Of a DNA stretch of 64,000 nt, positions 21,330 through 30,869 are shown in pieces. The translations under genes were made by a program, and so were the position numbers. Source of the DNA: Dellaglioa algida DSM 15638 (lineage in GTDB: Bacteria > Bacillota > Bacilli > Lactobacillales > Lactobacillaceae); assembly GCF_001434695.1 (NCBI RefSeq), contig NZ_AZDI01000001.1, forward strand, positions 181,043 through 245,042, in the 5' to 3' direction. Each line of letters begins with the position of its first letter. Within the stretch, counting starts at the first letter, position 1. The notes beneath the pieces are model-generated. The model worked only from the letters and a program-made list of their open reading frames with translations, did no database searches and was not told the origin of the DNA.

Positions 21330-24300
21330 ATGCCTAAGAGAAAAGATATTCATAAAATAATGGTACTAGGGTCTGGACCAATTATTATAGGTCAAGCAGC
21401 AGAGTTTGATTATTCTGGTACCCAAGCGTGTTTGTCATTAAAAGAAGAAGGGTATAAAGTTGTTCTTGTAAACTCCAACCCAGCTACAATCATGACAGAT
21501 AAAGAAGTTGCCGACGAGGTATATATTGAACCTTTAACGGTAGCGTCCGTTTCGGGTATCCTTCGTAAAGAATATCCGGATGCAATTGTACCGACATTAG
21601 GCGGACAAATCGGGTTAAATTTGGCAATGGAATTATCTAAATCAGGAATTCTAGATGAACTTAATATTGAATTATTAGGGACAAAATTAAAATCGATTGA
21701 TCAAGCTGAAGACCGTGAACAATTCAAACAATTGATGCAAGAATTAAATGAGCCTATTCCAGAATCCTTAACAGTTGAAACGGTGGAAAATGCAATTGAA
21801 TTTGCAGATATTGCAGGATATCCGGTTATTGTCCGACCTGCGTTTACAATGGGGGGTACTGGTGGTGGCTTATGTAAAACCGTTGATGAACTCAGGAAAA
21901 CGGTCATCAACGGTTTAGAATTGTCTCCGACGACTCAATGCTTGATAGAAAAGAGTATTGCAGGATACAAGGAAATAGAATTTGAGGTCATGCGTGATCA
22001 TGCGGACAATGCGATCGTCGTTTGTAGCATGGAGAATTTTGATCCGGTCGGTATTCATACTGGCGACTCAATCGTTTTTGCGCCAACGCAAACTTTGTCT
22101 GACAGAGAGTATCAAATGTTACGCGACGTTTCATTAAAATTGATTAGGGCACTGAAAATTGAGGGTGGTTGTAATGTACAACTTGCGCTTGATCCCAACA
22201 GTTTTAAGTACAATATTATAGAAGTTAATCCACGTGTTAGCCGTTCATCAGCTTTAGCTTCAAAGGCAACAGGTTACCCAATTGCAAAGATTGCTGCTAA
22301 AATCGCCGTAGGATTGAATTTAGATGAAATTTTAAATCCAGTGACTAAAACAACCTTTGCGGAATTCGAACCAGCCTTAGATTACGTTGTTACTAAAATT
22401 CCACGCTGGCCATTTGATAAATTTAACCACGCTAACCGTTCGCTTGGAACGCAAATGAAAGCCACCGGTGAAGTTATGGCAATTGGTCGTAATATGGAAG
22501 AAAGCATATTGAAAGCCATTCGCTCTTTAGAAATTGATGAAGATTATTTACAATTGAGTGGGGCAGATAGTCAAACTGATTCTGAGTTAGAAAACCAATT
22601 GGTTAATGCAACTGACCAGAGAATTTTCTATTTAGCCGAAGCAATTCGACGAGAATATACAATTGAAGAGATATCCGAACTTACCAAAATTAATTTAGTT
22701 TTTTTGGATAAATTAAAACATATTATCGAGATCGAGATGGCATTGAGTATAACAAATACGGATATAGACGTACTTACTAACGCAAAGATTCATGGATTTA
22801 GCGATAAGACAATTGCTAATATCTGGCAAACAACGACTGATGCCGTTAGAGCGACTCGAAAAGAAAATAAGATTGTTCCGGTTTATAAAATGGTTGATAC
22901 GTGTGCCGCAGAATTTGAATCGTCAACGCCTTATTTTTATAGCACATATGAACACGAAAATGAGAGTGTTCAGAGTCAGAAACAAACAATTATGGTTATT
23001 GGATCTGGCCCCATTCGAATTGGTCAAGGCGTTGAATTCGATTATGCAACGGTTCACTGCGTCAGGGCAATTCGAGACGCTGGATATGAAGCGATTATAA
23101 TGAATAGTAATCCAGAAACCGTCTCAACTGATTTTTCTATCGCGGACAAATTGTATTTTGAACCGTTAACGTTAGAAGATGTTTTAAATGTTATCGATGT
23201 TGATAGACCCTTAGGCATTATCGTTCAGTTTGGTGGGCAAACTGCAATTAATCTTGCTGAAGGTTTACAACAACAAGGTGTTAAGATATTGGGGACATCT
23301 GTTAAAAACTTGGATCGTGCCGAGGATAGAGAGTCATTTAATCAAGCGATTAAAAAACTGGAATTAAAACAACCTGTTGGTATGACAGCAACGACTCAGG
23401 ATGAAGTTATCGAACGAGCTACGGAAATCGGATACCCTGTGCTTGTTAGACCTAGTTATGTTTTAGGCGGGCGCGCAATGGAAATTATTCAAAATACCGC
23501 AGAACTTAAACATTATTTGCTTAATAATGTTAAGGTGGCTCCTCAACACCCCATTTTAATTGATAGTTATCTTGAGGGTATTGAGTGTGAAGTTGATGCG
23601 ATTTGTGATGGCGCATCAGTCCTAGTACCCGGAATCATGGAACATATTGAACATGCCGGAATTCATTCAGGTGATTCAATGGCGGTTTATCCGTCGCAAC
23701 ATTTATCAGATAAAATCAAGTCAGAAATCGTAATTGCAACTAAAAAAATTGCTCTTGAACTCAAATGTGTTGGTTTAATGAATCTTCAGTTTATTGTCCG
23801 TCAAGATGAATTATATATTTTAGAAGTTAATCCAAGGGCAAGTCGAACGGTGCCATTTTTAAGTAAAGTTACCGGTATTAAAATGACGCAAGTCGCAACT
23901 AAGATTATTTTAGGCCACGACTTACAAGAACAGGGATACAAAGATGGTTTGTTTGAAGAACCCGATGTAATACATGTGAAGGCGCCCGTCTTCTCGTTCA
24001 GTAAATTGAACGACGTTGACCCATTTCTCGGACCAGAAATGAAATCAACTGGAGAAGTTATGGGAACAGATTATTCTTTCTCTAAGGCTCTTTATAAAGC
24101 ATTTGTTGCAGCGAACGTTAATCTTGCAGATAATGGGTCTATTCTATTAAATATAAATGATAAAAATAAAAACGAAGCATTACCACTTGTTAAACAATTT
24201 GTTTCTCTGGGTTATCAAATCATAACGTCAGACAAAATGGCTAAATTTTTCACGGAAAACAAAGTTAAAACGGTTATCAGTACGACATCGACAACCGTTA

Positions 24301-24515
24301 ATGGTCAATTAAGCGATATCAGTAAATTAATTCAATCTGGAACGGTTCAATTCGTTATCGATACGCTATCCGATGATCATGATAAAGACTCTTACGGATA
24401 CCAAGCCCGAAAAATGGCAATCATGCAACATATTCCATTATTCACATCACTTCAAACCGTCAGTGCCGTAATCATAGCCTTAGAAAGTCAGGCACTTACA
24501 GTATCCGCGCTATAA
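21330..24515 (+). CDS. carB: Carbamoyl-phosphate synthase large subunit
   Basis: CarB makes carbamoyl phosphate from bicarbonate, ammonia and two ATP. The 1061 residues show the expected duplication: two ATP-grasp halves, beginning at [19 protein letters not shown] and at [18 protein letters not shown] near residue 560, joined by an oligomerisation region. A C-terminal MGS-like allosteric domain follows from about residue 930. It is complete with no frameshift and starts two bases after carA. Confidence 0.97.
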   Translation: MPKRKDIHKIMVLGSGPIIIGQAAEFDYSGTQACLSLKEEGYKVVLVNSNPATIMTDKEVADEVYIEPLTVASVSGILRKEYPDAIVPTLGGQIGLNLAMELSKSGILDELNIELLGTKLKSIDQAEDREQFKQLMQELNEPIPESLTVETVENAIEFADIAGYPVIVRPAFTMGGTGGGLCKTVDELRKTVINGLELSPTTQCLIEKSIAGYKEIEFEVMRDHADNAIVVCSMENFDPVGIHTGDSIVFAPTQTLSDREYQMLRDVSLKLIRALKIEGGCNVQLALDPNSFKYNIIEVNPRVSRSSALASKATGYPIAKIAAKIAVGLNLDEILNPVTKTTFAEFEPALDYVVTKIPRWPFDKFNHANRSLGTQMKATGEVMAIGRNMEESILKAIRSLEIDEDYLQLSGADSQTDSELENQLVNATDQRIFYLAEAIRREYTIEEISELTKINLVFLDKLKHIIEIEMALSITNTDIDVLTNAKIHGFSDKTIANIWQTTTDAVRATRKENKIVPVYKMVDTCAAEFESSTPYFYSTYEHENESVQSQKQTIMVIGSGPIRIGQGVEFDYATVHCVRAIRDAGYEAIIMNSNPETVSTDFSIADKLYFEPLTLEDVLNVIDVDRPLGIIVQFGGQTAINLAEGLQQQGVKILGTSVKNLDRAEDRESFNQAIKKLELKQPVGMTATTQDEVIERATEIGYPVLVRPSYVLGGRAMEIIQNTAELKHYLLNNVKVAPQHPILIDSYLEGIECEVDAICDGASVLVPGIMEHIEHAGIHSGDSMAVYPSQHLSDKIKSEIVIATKKIALELKCVGLMNLQFIVRQDELYILEVNPRASRTVPFLSKVTGIKMTQVATKIILGHDLQEQGYKDGLFEEPDVIHVKAPVFSFSKLNDVDPFLGPEMKSTGEVMGTDYSFSKALYKAFVAANVNLADNGSILLNINDKNKNEALPLVKQFVSLGYQIITSDKMAKFFTENKVKTVISTTSTTVNGQLSDISKLIQSGTVQFVIDTLSDDHDKDSYGYQARKMAIMQHIPLFTSLQTVSAVIIALESQALTVSAL

Positions 24516-24532
24516 AACATAAGGGGGACAAT

Positions 24533-25243
24533 ATGATTAATCGACCTATTATTGCCTTAGATTTTCAGAACAAGCATCAAACGACAAATTTCTTACAATT
24601 ATTTCCTCAAGATGAACAATTGTTTGTCAAAGTCGGAATGGAACTATTTTACAGTGAGGGAACCTACTTTGTTGAGGAACTGATTGATCAAGGACACGAT
24701 ATTTTTCTTGATTTAAAATGTCATGATATTCCAAATACAGTTCGTCAGACAATGACAAGTTTAAGCCGTCTTGGAATTTCGTTGACGACTGTCCATGCGG
24801 CTGGTGGGGTCGAAATGATGAAATACGCATTAGATGGTATAAATAAAGGTAATCATTCGAAAAAAACGCCACAAATTATTGCAATTACGCAATTAACATC
24901 GACTAGTCAGGAACAACTGGAAACAGAACAACTAGTTGAGCGCCCTTTAATAGAAAGCGTGGTTAATTACGCAAAACTAACTGAATCGGCTGGACTATCC
25001 GGGGTTGTTTGTTCAGCTCAGGAGGCAAAAATTATTAAAGAAGCCACGTCTAAAGATTTTCTGGCAGTTACACCCGGTATTCGATTGGAGGGTCAATCAG
25101 TGGGTGATCAAAAGAGGGTGATGACGCCAATCGCAGCAAAGAAAAATCAAAGTAGTGCCATTGTTGTTGGAAGGTCTATTACGCAGGCGGAAGATCCATT
25201 TGCTGCCTATCAGACAATTAAAAAAATGTGGGAGGACGCTTAG
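24533..25243 (+). CDS. pyrF: Orotidine 5'-phosphate decarboxylase
   Basis: PyrF decarboxylates OMP to UMP. The catalytic Asp-Lys-Asp array is in FLDLKCHDIPNTV near residue 62. TPGIRLEG and the phosphate-binding VVGRSIT near residue 215 complete the TIM barrel. It has 236 residues, a good AGGGGG ribosome binding site, and its stop touches the start of pyrE. Confidence 0.97.
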   Translation: MINRPIIALDFQNKHQTTNFLQLFPQDEQLFVKVGMELFYSEGTYFVEELIDQGHDIFLDLKCHDIPNTVRQTMTSLSRLGISLTTVHAAGGVEMMKYALDGINKGNHSKKTPQIIAITQLTSTSQEQLETEQLVERPLIESVVNYAKLTESAGLSGVVCSAQEAKIIKEATSKDFLAVTPGIRLEGQSVGDQKRVMTPIAAKKNQSSAIVVGRSITQAEDPFAAYQTIKKMWEDA

Positions 25244-25867
25244 ATGAATTTAGCAGAAACAATTGCCAGTGACTTATTAGAGATTGGTGCCGTAACGTTA
25301 TCGCCAAATGAACCATTTACCTGGGCAAGCGGATTAAAGAGTCCCATTTATTGCGATAACCGATTAACAATTAGTTATCCGATTATCCGAACTAGAATTG
25401 CCAAAGGGATTGCCGATATTATCCGTGAGAAATACCCAGATACAGAAGTAATTGCGGGGACTGCTACTGCGGGAATTCCGCATGCTGCATGGATTGCTGA
25501 TGAATTAAAATTGCCACTTATATATGTTAGAACAAAACCTAAAGATCATGGTACGGGACAGCAGATTGAAGGGCGATTAATTAAAGACCAAAAGGTTGTA
25601 CTGATTGATGACTTAATTTCAACCGGTGGGAGCGTTATACAGGCAGTTAAGGCGGCTAGAAATGAAGGTGCTGATGTTTTAGGTGTCGTTGGCATATTTA
25701 GTTACGAATTAGAATCTAGTATCACCAATTTTGCTGAAATTAATACGAAATTTGATACCTTAACGAATTATTCTACGCTTATTAAGGTTGCTAAAGAACA
25801 AGATAAAATTAACGCTACAGAAAAAATATTACTTGAAAAATGGCGTGTTAATCCAAATAATTGGTAA
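25244..25867 (+). CDS. pyrE: Orotate phosphoribosyltransferase
   Basis: PyrE adds ribose phosphate from PRPP to orotate. The PRPP loop VVLIDDLISTGGSV lies near residue 120, and the flexible catalytic loop with RTKPKDHGTGQQIEG precedes it. It has 207 residues. It is the last gene of the operon and its ATG follows the pyrF stop without a gap. A bidirectional terminator closes the unit. Confidence 0.97.
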   Translation: MNLAETIASDLLEIGAVTLSPNEPFTWASGLKSPIYCDNRLTISYPIIRTRIAKGIADIIREKYPDTEVIAGTATAGIPHAAWIADELKLPLIYVRTKPKDHGTGQQIEGRLIKDQKVVLIDDLISTGGSVIQAVKAARNEGADVLGVVGIFSYELESSITNFAEINTKFDTLTNYSTLIKVAKEQDKINATEKILLEKWRVNPNNW

Positions 25868-25873
25868 TAACAA

Positions 25874-25911
25874 AAAAATTCGACTAAGAAATTACTCTTA
25901 ATCGAATTTTT
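25874..25911. terminator. Bidirectional terminator between pyrE and rqcH
   Basis: AAAAATTCGACTAAGA (25874-25889) pairs with TCTTAATCGAATTTTT (25896-25911) with one mismatch. T tracts lie on both strands, so it can end pyrE and the convergent rqcH. Confidence 0.85.
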
Positions 25912-25913
25912 AT

Positions 25914-27617
25914 TTATTTACGACGCATTGCCATAATTTTTTGTAAATCTGGTGTTATAAATGTCGAATTTTGACCTTCGTAGACAACAAAACCCGGTTT
26001 TGAGCCATTCGGTTTTTTAATTCGTTTAACTTGAATATAATCTACCGGTACGGACGCAGATTGACGGTATTTTGAGAAGTAAGCCGCTAAGTTAGCTGCT
26101 TCCGTAACCGTCTCATCGCTAGGGTCGGAGCTATGGATGATGACGTGAGATCCAGGTATATTTTTAGCATGTAGCCAAATATCTGACTTATTAGCGGTCT
26201 TCATTGTTAATTGATCATTTTGAAGGTTATTCTTACCAACGGAGATTAGTGTCCCATCAGTTGCATAATATTCATCTGGTTTACTTAATTTAACCTTAAT
26301 TGCTTTTTTATTTTTGTTTAATTTCTGTTCTTTTAACAATCCTTGTTGTTGTAATTCAATTTTAATATCTGGCAAGTCTTTTGGTTCTGCCAATTCGATT
26401 TCTGATTGAATTTCTTCAAGATAGTTAATTTCTTTTTGATTAAGCAAGAGTTGCTCGTTAACAAAGATAACTGCATTTTTTTGTTTTTGATATTTTTTAA
26501 AATATTTTTGTGCATTTTTTGAAGGCGAAATTTGATTAGATAATGGAATTGTCATTTCTTTTTCATTATCATAGAAATTAGGTAATGAAATCTCCGTCAT
26601 ACCTTGTTTAACCAAGTGGAGATAAGTTGTCAGCAACTCACCCTGAACACGCAGCAGGTCTGCAGTTTCAGTGTTTTTAAGTGTTTTTTCTAGTTTCTTT
26701 TGTTTGCCACGATTTTTCTTTAATTCGTTTTTAACGACACGAATTAAATGGCTACCCTGTTGCTGAACGCGATCTTTATTAGCTTTATCAAGATAATAAG
26801 TATCGAGCATTTCACTTAATGAATCAAATGATTGTCCAGTCGTTAATTCAACATTTGGAATTGCCGAAAAATCAAGTTTTTTACCAGATAAAATGGTAGG
26901 TACGGGCGTATCAAATTGTGTGAAGAATTTTTTCCAACTATTATCTAAATTTTTGGTATCAGCATGTAACGCTGTTGCAAGATCTAGACTCGATTGTCCA
27001 GCTAGACCCTGGTAACGATTTTGAAGCTCTTTTGCTAACACGTCTTTGTTGGGAAATTCAGATAAAAGTGATTTAAAAGCATCAGTTGTATCCGTAAATG
27101 GATTTAACTTATCTTGAGCGGGTGGTTGACGATAAGTTGCACCTGGAATTAACATACGATAGCGATTTTGATCTGAACTGATATGTTTGATCGTATCTAA
27201 AACTTTAGCATTAGTTGGGTTAACAAGAAGACAATTACTGTATCGACCCATCATCTCTAAACTTAAAATTAATGGTTGTTCATCGCCAAGTTCATTTCTA
27301 GTTAAAAATGAAAAATTAATGATACGATCGTTATCAATTTGATCAATTGCAACTAATTGACCGCTCTCCAAATATTTACGAAGCATCATGGTAAAGTTAG
27401 TTGGTGTCTTAGGATTTGAATAGGGTATATTCGTTATTTGCGCACGGGCATAACTTGAATGCGCCGATAATAGCAAGGGTTGATTCTTTCTATTAGCACG
27501 AATTGTTATAATAACCTCATTTGGGTAGGGTTGTGATATTTTTGAGACCCGACCACCGATTAGTTTCGTTCGTAGTTCACTAATCATTGCATGAGTAAAA
27601 ACGCCATCAAATGACAT
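25914..27617 (-). CDS. rqcH: RqcH / NFACT-family ribosome quality-control protein
   Basis: RqcH (the bacterial Rqc2/NEMF relative, earlier FbpA) binds stalled 50S subunits and directs C-terminal alanine tailing of trapped peptides. The NFACT-N domain opens with MSFDGVFTHAMI. A HhH region and a long charged coiled coil follow (about residues 270-420). The NFACT-R domain at the C-terminus has DIWLHAKNIPGSHVII near residue 480. Length (567) is normal. It stands alone against the strand of its neighbours. Older annotations call it a fibronectin-binding protein. Confidence 0.93.
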   Translation of the reverse strand: MSFDGVFTHAMISELRTKLIGGRVSKISQPYPNEVIITIRANRKNQPLLLSAHSSYARAQITNIPYSNPKTPTNFTMMLRKYLESGQLVAIDQIDNDRIINFSFLTRNELGDEQPLILSLEMMGRYSNCLLVNPTNAKVLDTIKHISSDQNRYRMLIPGATYRQPPAQDKLNPFTDTTDAFKSLLSEFPNKDVLAKELQNRYQGLAGQSSLDLATALHADTKNLDNSWKKFFTQFDTPVPTILSGKKLDFSAIPNVELTTGQSFDSLSEMLDTYYLDKANKDRVQQQGSHLIRVVKNELKKNRGKQKKLEKTLKNTETADLLRVQGELLTTYLHLVKQGMTEISLPNFYDNEKEMTIPLSNQISPSKNAQKYFKKYQKQKNAVIFVNEQLLLNQKEINYLEEIQSEIELAEPKDLPDIKIELQQQGLLKEQKLNKNKKAIKVKLSKPDEYYATDGTLISVGKNNLQNDQLTMKTANKSDIWLHAKNIPGSHVIIHSSDPSDETVTEAANLAAYFSKYRQSASVPVDYIQVKRIKKPNGSKPGFVVYEGQNSTFITPDLQKIMAMRRK

Positions 27618-27662
27618 TTGATCAACTCACTTTCTATAAAATATGTTTAATAACTATAAGTG

Positions 27663-27740
27663 TAACGTTTTGAACGTTAAATCGCAAAGAAACGTTATTA
27701 AATAGTTTTCTTGCCATAATTAGACTAAATATTGTATAAT
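27663..27740. promoter_or_regulatory. Promoter and palindromic operator between rqcH and marR
   Basis: For the + strand MarR gene, TTGCCA (27711-27716), 18 bp and TATAAT (27735-27740) form a good promoter. Upstream lies a 7-3-7 palindrome TAACGTTTTGAACGTTA (27663-27679) and a third AACGTTA at 27691-27697. The palindrome also overlaps the likely rqcH promoter. It is a candidate operator, probably for the adjacent MarR protein. Confidence 0.55.
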
Positions 27741-27772
27741 GCAAGGTATATCTAATTTAAGGGGTTAGCAAA

Positions 27773-28192
27773 ATGAAAACAAGTCTTGAAAACTTACTAT
27801 CAATCGATAGACAATATAAAATGATTCTACAACGATTAACTAAAAAAAATAATTTAACGATATCTGAATGGCAGTTATTGAAAAAGATTGCTGCTAAGTT
27901 TAATACGCAAGAAAAGTTATCTAAAGAGACAGATTTAGATATTTCAACGCTTAGTCGACAATTAAAACGTCTTGTCGAAAAAGATATGCTTGATAAGCAT
28001 AGTATTGGCGATGATAAACGACAGTTAATTTATACAATGACTGAAGTTGGCGTTGAATCTTCAAATGCAGTCGATTTGGGTTTCACTGAACTAGAATCAA
28101 CTATATTTGAAAAATGGCCAGAAGATGAGCAAAACTTATTGCGAATGTTGCTGAATCGTTTAGACAAGAGTCTGACGAGAACTGACATTTAA
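27773..28192 (+). CDS. MarR-family transcriptional regulator upstream of degV
   Basis: This is a 139-residue winged-helix regulator. The recognition region is KLSKETDLDISTLSRQLKRLVEK near residues 52-75, followed by the wing KHSIGDDKRQLIYTMTE. Dimer helices flank it. A GGGG-containing ribosome binding site precedes ATG. It lies 27 bases before degV on the same strand and probably forms a two-gene unit with it. Its target is unknown; the palindrome just upstream suggests autoregulation. Confidence 0.82.
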   Translation: MKTSLENLLSIDRQYKMILQRLTKKNNLTISEWQLLKKIAAKFNTQEKLSKETDLDISTLSRQLKRLVEKDMLDKHSIGDDKRQLIYTMTEVGVESSNAVDLGFTELESTIFEKWPEDEQNLLRMLLNRLDKSLTRTDI

Positions 28193-28219
28193 ACCGTTAT
28201 AAAATGAGGTGTTTAATTA

Positions 28220-29086
28220 ATGAAAATAGCAATTGTAACAGATAGTACATCGTACTTATCTAAAGAACAAATTGAAAAAAATAATATTACGATTATCCCT
28301 ATTCCGGTAATTATTGACAACAAAATTTATAATGAAGGCGTTGATATTACTACGGGAGAATTTTATGAAAAATTGAAGACATCAGACTCATTTCCGAGCA
28401 CATCACAACCTTCCGTGGGAGAAATGATTAATTTATATGATAGATTAGGTAGCGAAGGTTATGATGTCGTTCTTAGTATCCACTTAACAAATACTATTTC
28501 AGGATTCGTTGATAACTTAAAAAATATTGCACCAACAATTGAATCAACCCGCGTAATCCCGTATGATTCCGGGATTACGGTTATGTTAATGGGTTATTTA
28601 GCTTTAGAGGCTGCTAAAATGGCTAAAGAAGAGGCTGATATTGATGATATTATCAACCGCTTAGACGATTTAAAAACGACGTTGGGTGAATACTTCATTG
28701 TTGATGACTTACAAAACCTTGTACGTGGCGGTCGATTATCTAATGCTTCAGCATTTATCGGAAGTGTGCTTAAAATTAAACCAATTTTAACTTTTGATAG
28801 TGTTTCAAATAAAATTGTTGCATTTGAAAAAATTAGATCAACAAAAAAAGCAATTAAACGAGTTGAAGATTTATTTGAAGAACATCGATCATCAATTGAT
28901 TATCCGTTACGCGGATTAATTATTCATGCAAACGATGAGGCCTCAGCATTAAAATGGCAGGTTAAAATGAAGAAAAAATATCCTGATATGACATTTGATA
29001 TTAGTTATTTTGGACCAGTTATTGGAACTCATTTAGGTGAAAAAGCATTAGCATTAGCTTGGATTAAAGATTTTGATCAAGCATAA
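28220..29086 (+). CDS. DegV family fatty-acid-binding protein (first copy)
   Basis: DegV proteins bind fatty acids and, as FakB-type subunits, can present them to the kinase FakA for phosphorylation. This 288-residue copy has the N-terminal motif IAIVTDSTSYLS, STSQPSVGE near residue 55 and VDDLQNLVRGGRLSNA near residue 160, all characteristic. The kinase is not in the window. A second DegV gene lies at 51445-52293. It follows a MarR regulator and ends in a strong terminator. Confidence 0.9.
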   Translation: MKIAIVTDSTSYLSKEQIEKNNITIIPIPVIIDNKIYNEGVDITTGEFYEKLKTSDSFPSTSQPSVGEMINLYDRLGSEGYDVVLSIHLTNTISGFVDNLKNIAPTIESTRVIPYDSGITVMLMGYLALEAAKMAKEEADIDDIINRLDDLKTTLGEYFIVDDLQNLVRGGRLSNASAFIGSVLKIKPILTFDSVSNKIVAFEKIRSTKKAIKRVEDLFEEHRSSIDYPLRGLIIHANDEASALKWQVKMKKKYPDMTFDISYFGPVIGTHLGEKALALAWIKDFDQA

Positions 29087-29101
29087 TAGTTTTCATAGTT
29101 T

Positions 29102-29137
29102 AAAACTGATATCCGAAAAATAGGATATCAGTTTTTT
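29102..29137 (+). terminator. Rho-independent terminator after degV
   Basis: AAAACTGATATCC (29102-29114) pairs perfectly with GGATATCAGTTTT (29123-29135) and is followed by more T. Confidence 0.92.
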
Positions 29138-29204
29138 ATTTTTTAATAATGAGGTATAACAAATTAAATGATAAATAAAGATAAAAGCGATACATAAGTA
29201 CAAA

Positions 29205-29345
29205 ATGAAAAAGCTGATAAATCAAGGGTTTATAAATAAACCATATCCAACTTTAGTTAAAACACACAATTTAATGAAAGTTGGATATCAACGTCCATAT
29301 GGCATTCATACGTTTAAAATTCACAATACTAATTTATTTGATTAG
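29205..29345 (+). other. Unsupported 46-codon ORF, possible gene remnant
   Basis: An ATG-to-TAG frame of 46 codons spans the first inverted repeat. It has no ribosome binding site, no recognisable domain and no neighbour of the same kind. It may be chance or the remains of a decayed gene. I do not call it a gene. Confidence 0.12.
29243..29288. repeat. 12-bp perfect inverted repeat in the terminus gap
   Basis: ATATCCAACTTT (29243-29254) and AAAGTTGGATAT (29277-29288) are separated by 22 bases. No T run follows, so it does not look like a terminator. Confidence 0.7.
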
Positions 29346-29514
29346 TTCTTTAAATTATAGTCAACTCCAATTTATTTTCTAAGTCTCACTCTCAATAATA
29401 ATAGTTAAAAAGTAACTCTAATATTATTTCAATGATAACTGTATTGATTTTATTTATTCTAGTTAGTCTTTGATACAATTTAATAGACCAACCGATAATT
29501 TGTGCTAATAACTG

Positions 29515-29560
29515 ATTATGATCTGATTGCTGGTTGTTAAACTTGTAATCAGATCATAAT
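29515..29560. repeat. 14-bp perfect inverted repeat in the terminus gap
   Basis: ATTATGATCTGATT (29515-29528) and AATCAGATCATAAT (29547-29560) flank an 18-base spacer. There is no T run on either side, and no gene ends nearby, so it is not an ordinary terminator. Confidence 0.75.
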
Positions 29561-29796
29561 TCCTAGTTTGACAATCTACCCATACTCATGGTTAATTGAA
29601 ATACATAAATCGATGTTTTTCAGTCATCAAAATGTTTCAATAGATAATTGTTGCTCACATATGTCTTGATTTAATGGATACTAAGCTTAATAACACAGAT
29701 ATTAGATTTTTATTTATACTTTAACGAAAGTTGAAAATGAGCTCCCTTATATGGTATTCTCTAAACATAAATTGATTTAATAAGTGAGGTGTCTTT

Positions 29797-30867
29797 TTGA
29801 GAAAAGAAAAGTATTTAGAATTAATCGAAAATGAATTACAGCAGCAACCTTGGTATGCGCAAGAGTATTACCAATCTAAATCGACGATTCCCCTATCAAA
29901 TGCAACTTTATACCAATATTTAACGGAATTTAGACGTTTTTTTGAATGGTTGATAGCTGAAGGAATCGTTAATGAAACATCAATTAAAACAATTGACATT
30001 GGTGTTTTAGAACACTTAAAAAAAGAAGATATGGAACTATATAAGTCTTCCCTACTCTCAAGAAGTAAATCTAATAATGCTAATAGTAATACTCAGCTCT
30101 CGAGAAGTACCGTAAATAGGTCTCTAACAGCGATTTCTTCTCTTTTCAGGTATCTTTCCGAGGAAACAGAAAAAGAAGATGGGGAGCCCTATTTTTACCG
30201 TAATGTGATGAAGAAAATTACAGTGGTAAAAGATAATGAAACTTTCGCAACACGAGCAGCTAACATCAAGGATAAATTAATGTTAGGTACTGAAGATCGA
30301 GATTATATTAATTTCATTGATCAAAAATATGCTGATTTACTGAAACCTAAAGGTCTCTCCTTTTTTAAACGTGATAAGGATCGGGATATAGCCATTAATG
30401 CGTTAATGCTTGGCAGTGGGTTACGTGTCTCGGAAGTTGCTAACAGCGACCTACCCGATTTAAATTTAAAAACGAATAATATTACTGTTATTCGAAAAGG
30501 TGGTAAAAAGGATACCGTTCCGATTGCGCCCTGGGTAATTCCGTATCTCGTTAAATATATTGAAGTTCGAACGATAAATTATAAAACGGACAAAACTGAA
30601 AAAGCATTATTTTGTTCTTCCTATCGGGGAAGTGGAAAAAGAATTGAGAGCGGCACTATCGAAAAGTTGGTTGCCAAATACTCTTCCGCATTTAAAGTTC
30701 GCGTAACACCACATAAATTACGACATACGCTTGCATCTAAGTTATATTTAGAAACAAAAAATGAGCAACTTGTTGCGACACAACTGGGACAAAGTTCAAC
30801 GAGTGCGACTGCACTGTATACGCATATGATTGATGAAGAGCAACGCAATGCCATTAATAAATTATAA
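29797..30867 (+). CDS. xerS: XerS-type tyrosine recombinase
   Basis: XerS is the single recombinase that resolves chromosome dimers in streptococci and lactococci, in place of XerC and XerD. The match spans the full 356 residues, from the N-terminal core-binding part (PWYAQEYYQSK, LYQYLTEFRRFFEW, EPYFYRNVMKK) to the catalytic domain. Catalytic residues are Arg210 (GSGLRVSE), Lys234 (RKGGK), His306 and Arg309 (HKLRH) and Tyr341 (LYTHM). The sixth position, His in LGHAS of the streptococcal protein, is Gln332 here. It uses a TTG start after AGTGAGGTG. Its place at the gene-orientation switch fits a terminus function. Confidence 0.92.
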   Translation: MRKEKYLELIENELQQQPWYAQEYYQSKSTIPLSNATLYQYLTEFRRFFEWLIAEGIVNETSIKTIDIGVLEHLKKEDMELYKSSLLSRSKSNNANSNTQLSRSTVNRSLTAISSLFRYLSEETEKEDGEPYFYRNVMKKITVVKDNETFATRAANIKDKLMLGTEDRDYINFIDQKYADLLKPKGLSFFKRDKDRDIAINALMLGSGLRVSEVANSDLPDLNLKTNNITVIRKGGKKDTVPIAPWVIPYLVKYIEVRTINYKTDKTEKALFCSSYRGSGKRIESGTIEKLVAKYSSAFKVRVTPHKLRHTLASKLYLETKNEQLVATQLGQSSTSATALYTHMIDEEQRNAINKL

Positions 30868-30869
30868 AT

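Larger units (their letters stand above)
29138..29796. other. 660-bp gene-poor gap upstream of xerS, possible chromosome terminus / dif region
   Basis: No convincing gene lies here. It contains two long perfect inverted repeats (entered separately), a 46-codon ORF without a ribosome binding site, and AT-rich sequence leading to the xerS ribosome binding site. Genes point towards this gap from both sides over most of the window, and the Xer recombinase gene sits at its edge. I therefore infer a replication terminus, with the XerS target site expected within or near the gap. Confidence 0.45.

Noticed and set aside
29205-29345. 46-codon ORF as a real small protein gene
   Set aside because: It has no ribosome binding site, spans an inverted repeat and shows no recognisable domain.
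29797-30867. Tyrosine recombinase as a phage or island integrase
   Set aside because: The match to XerS runs over the full length, and no attachment-site repeats, phage genes or tRNA lie nearby.
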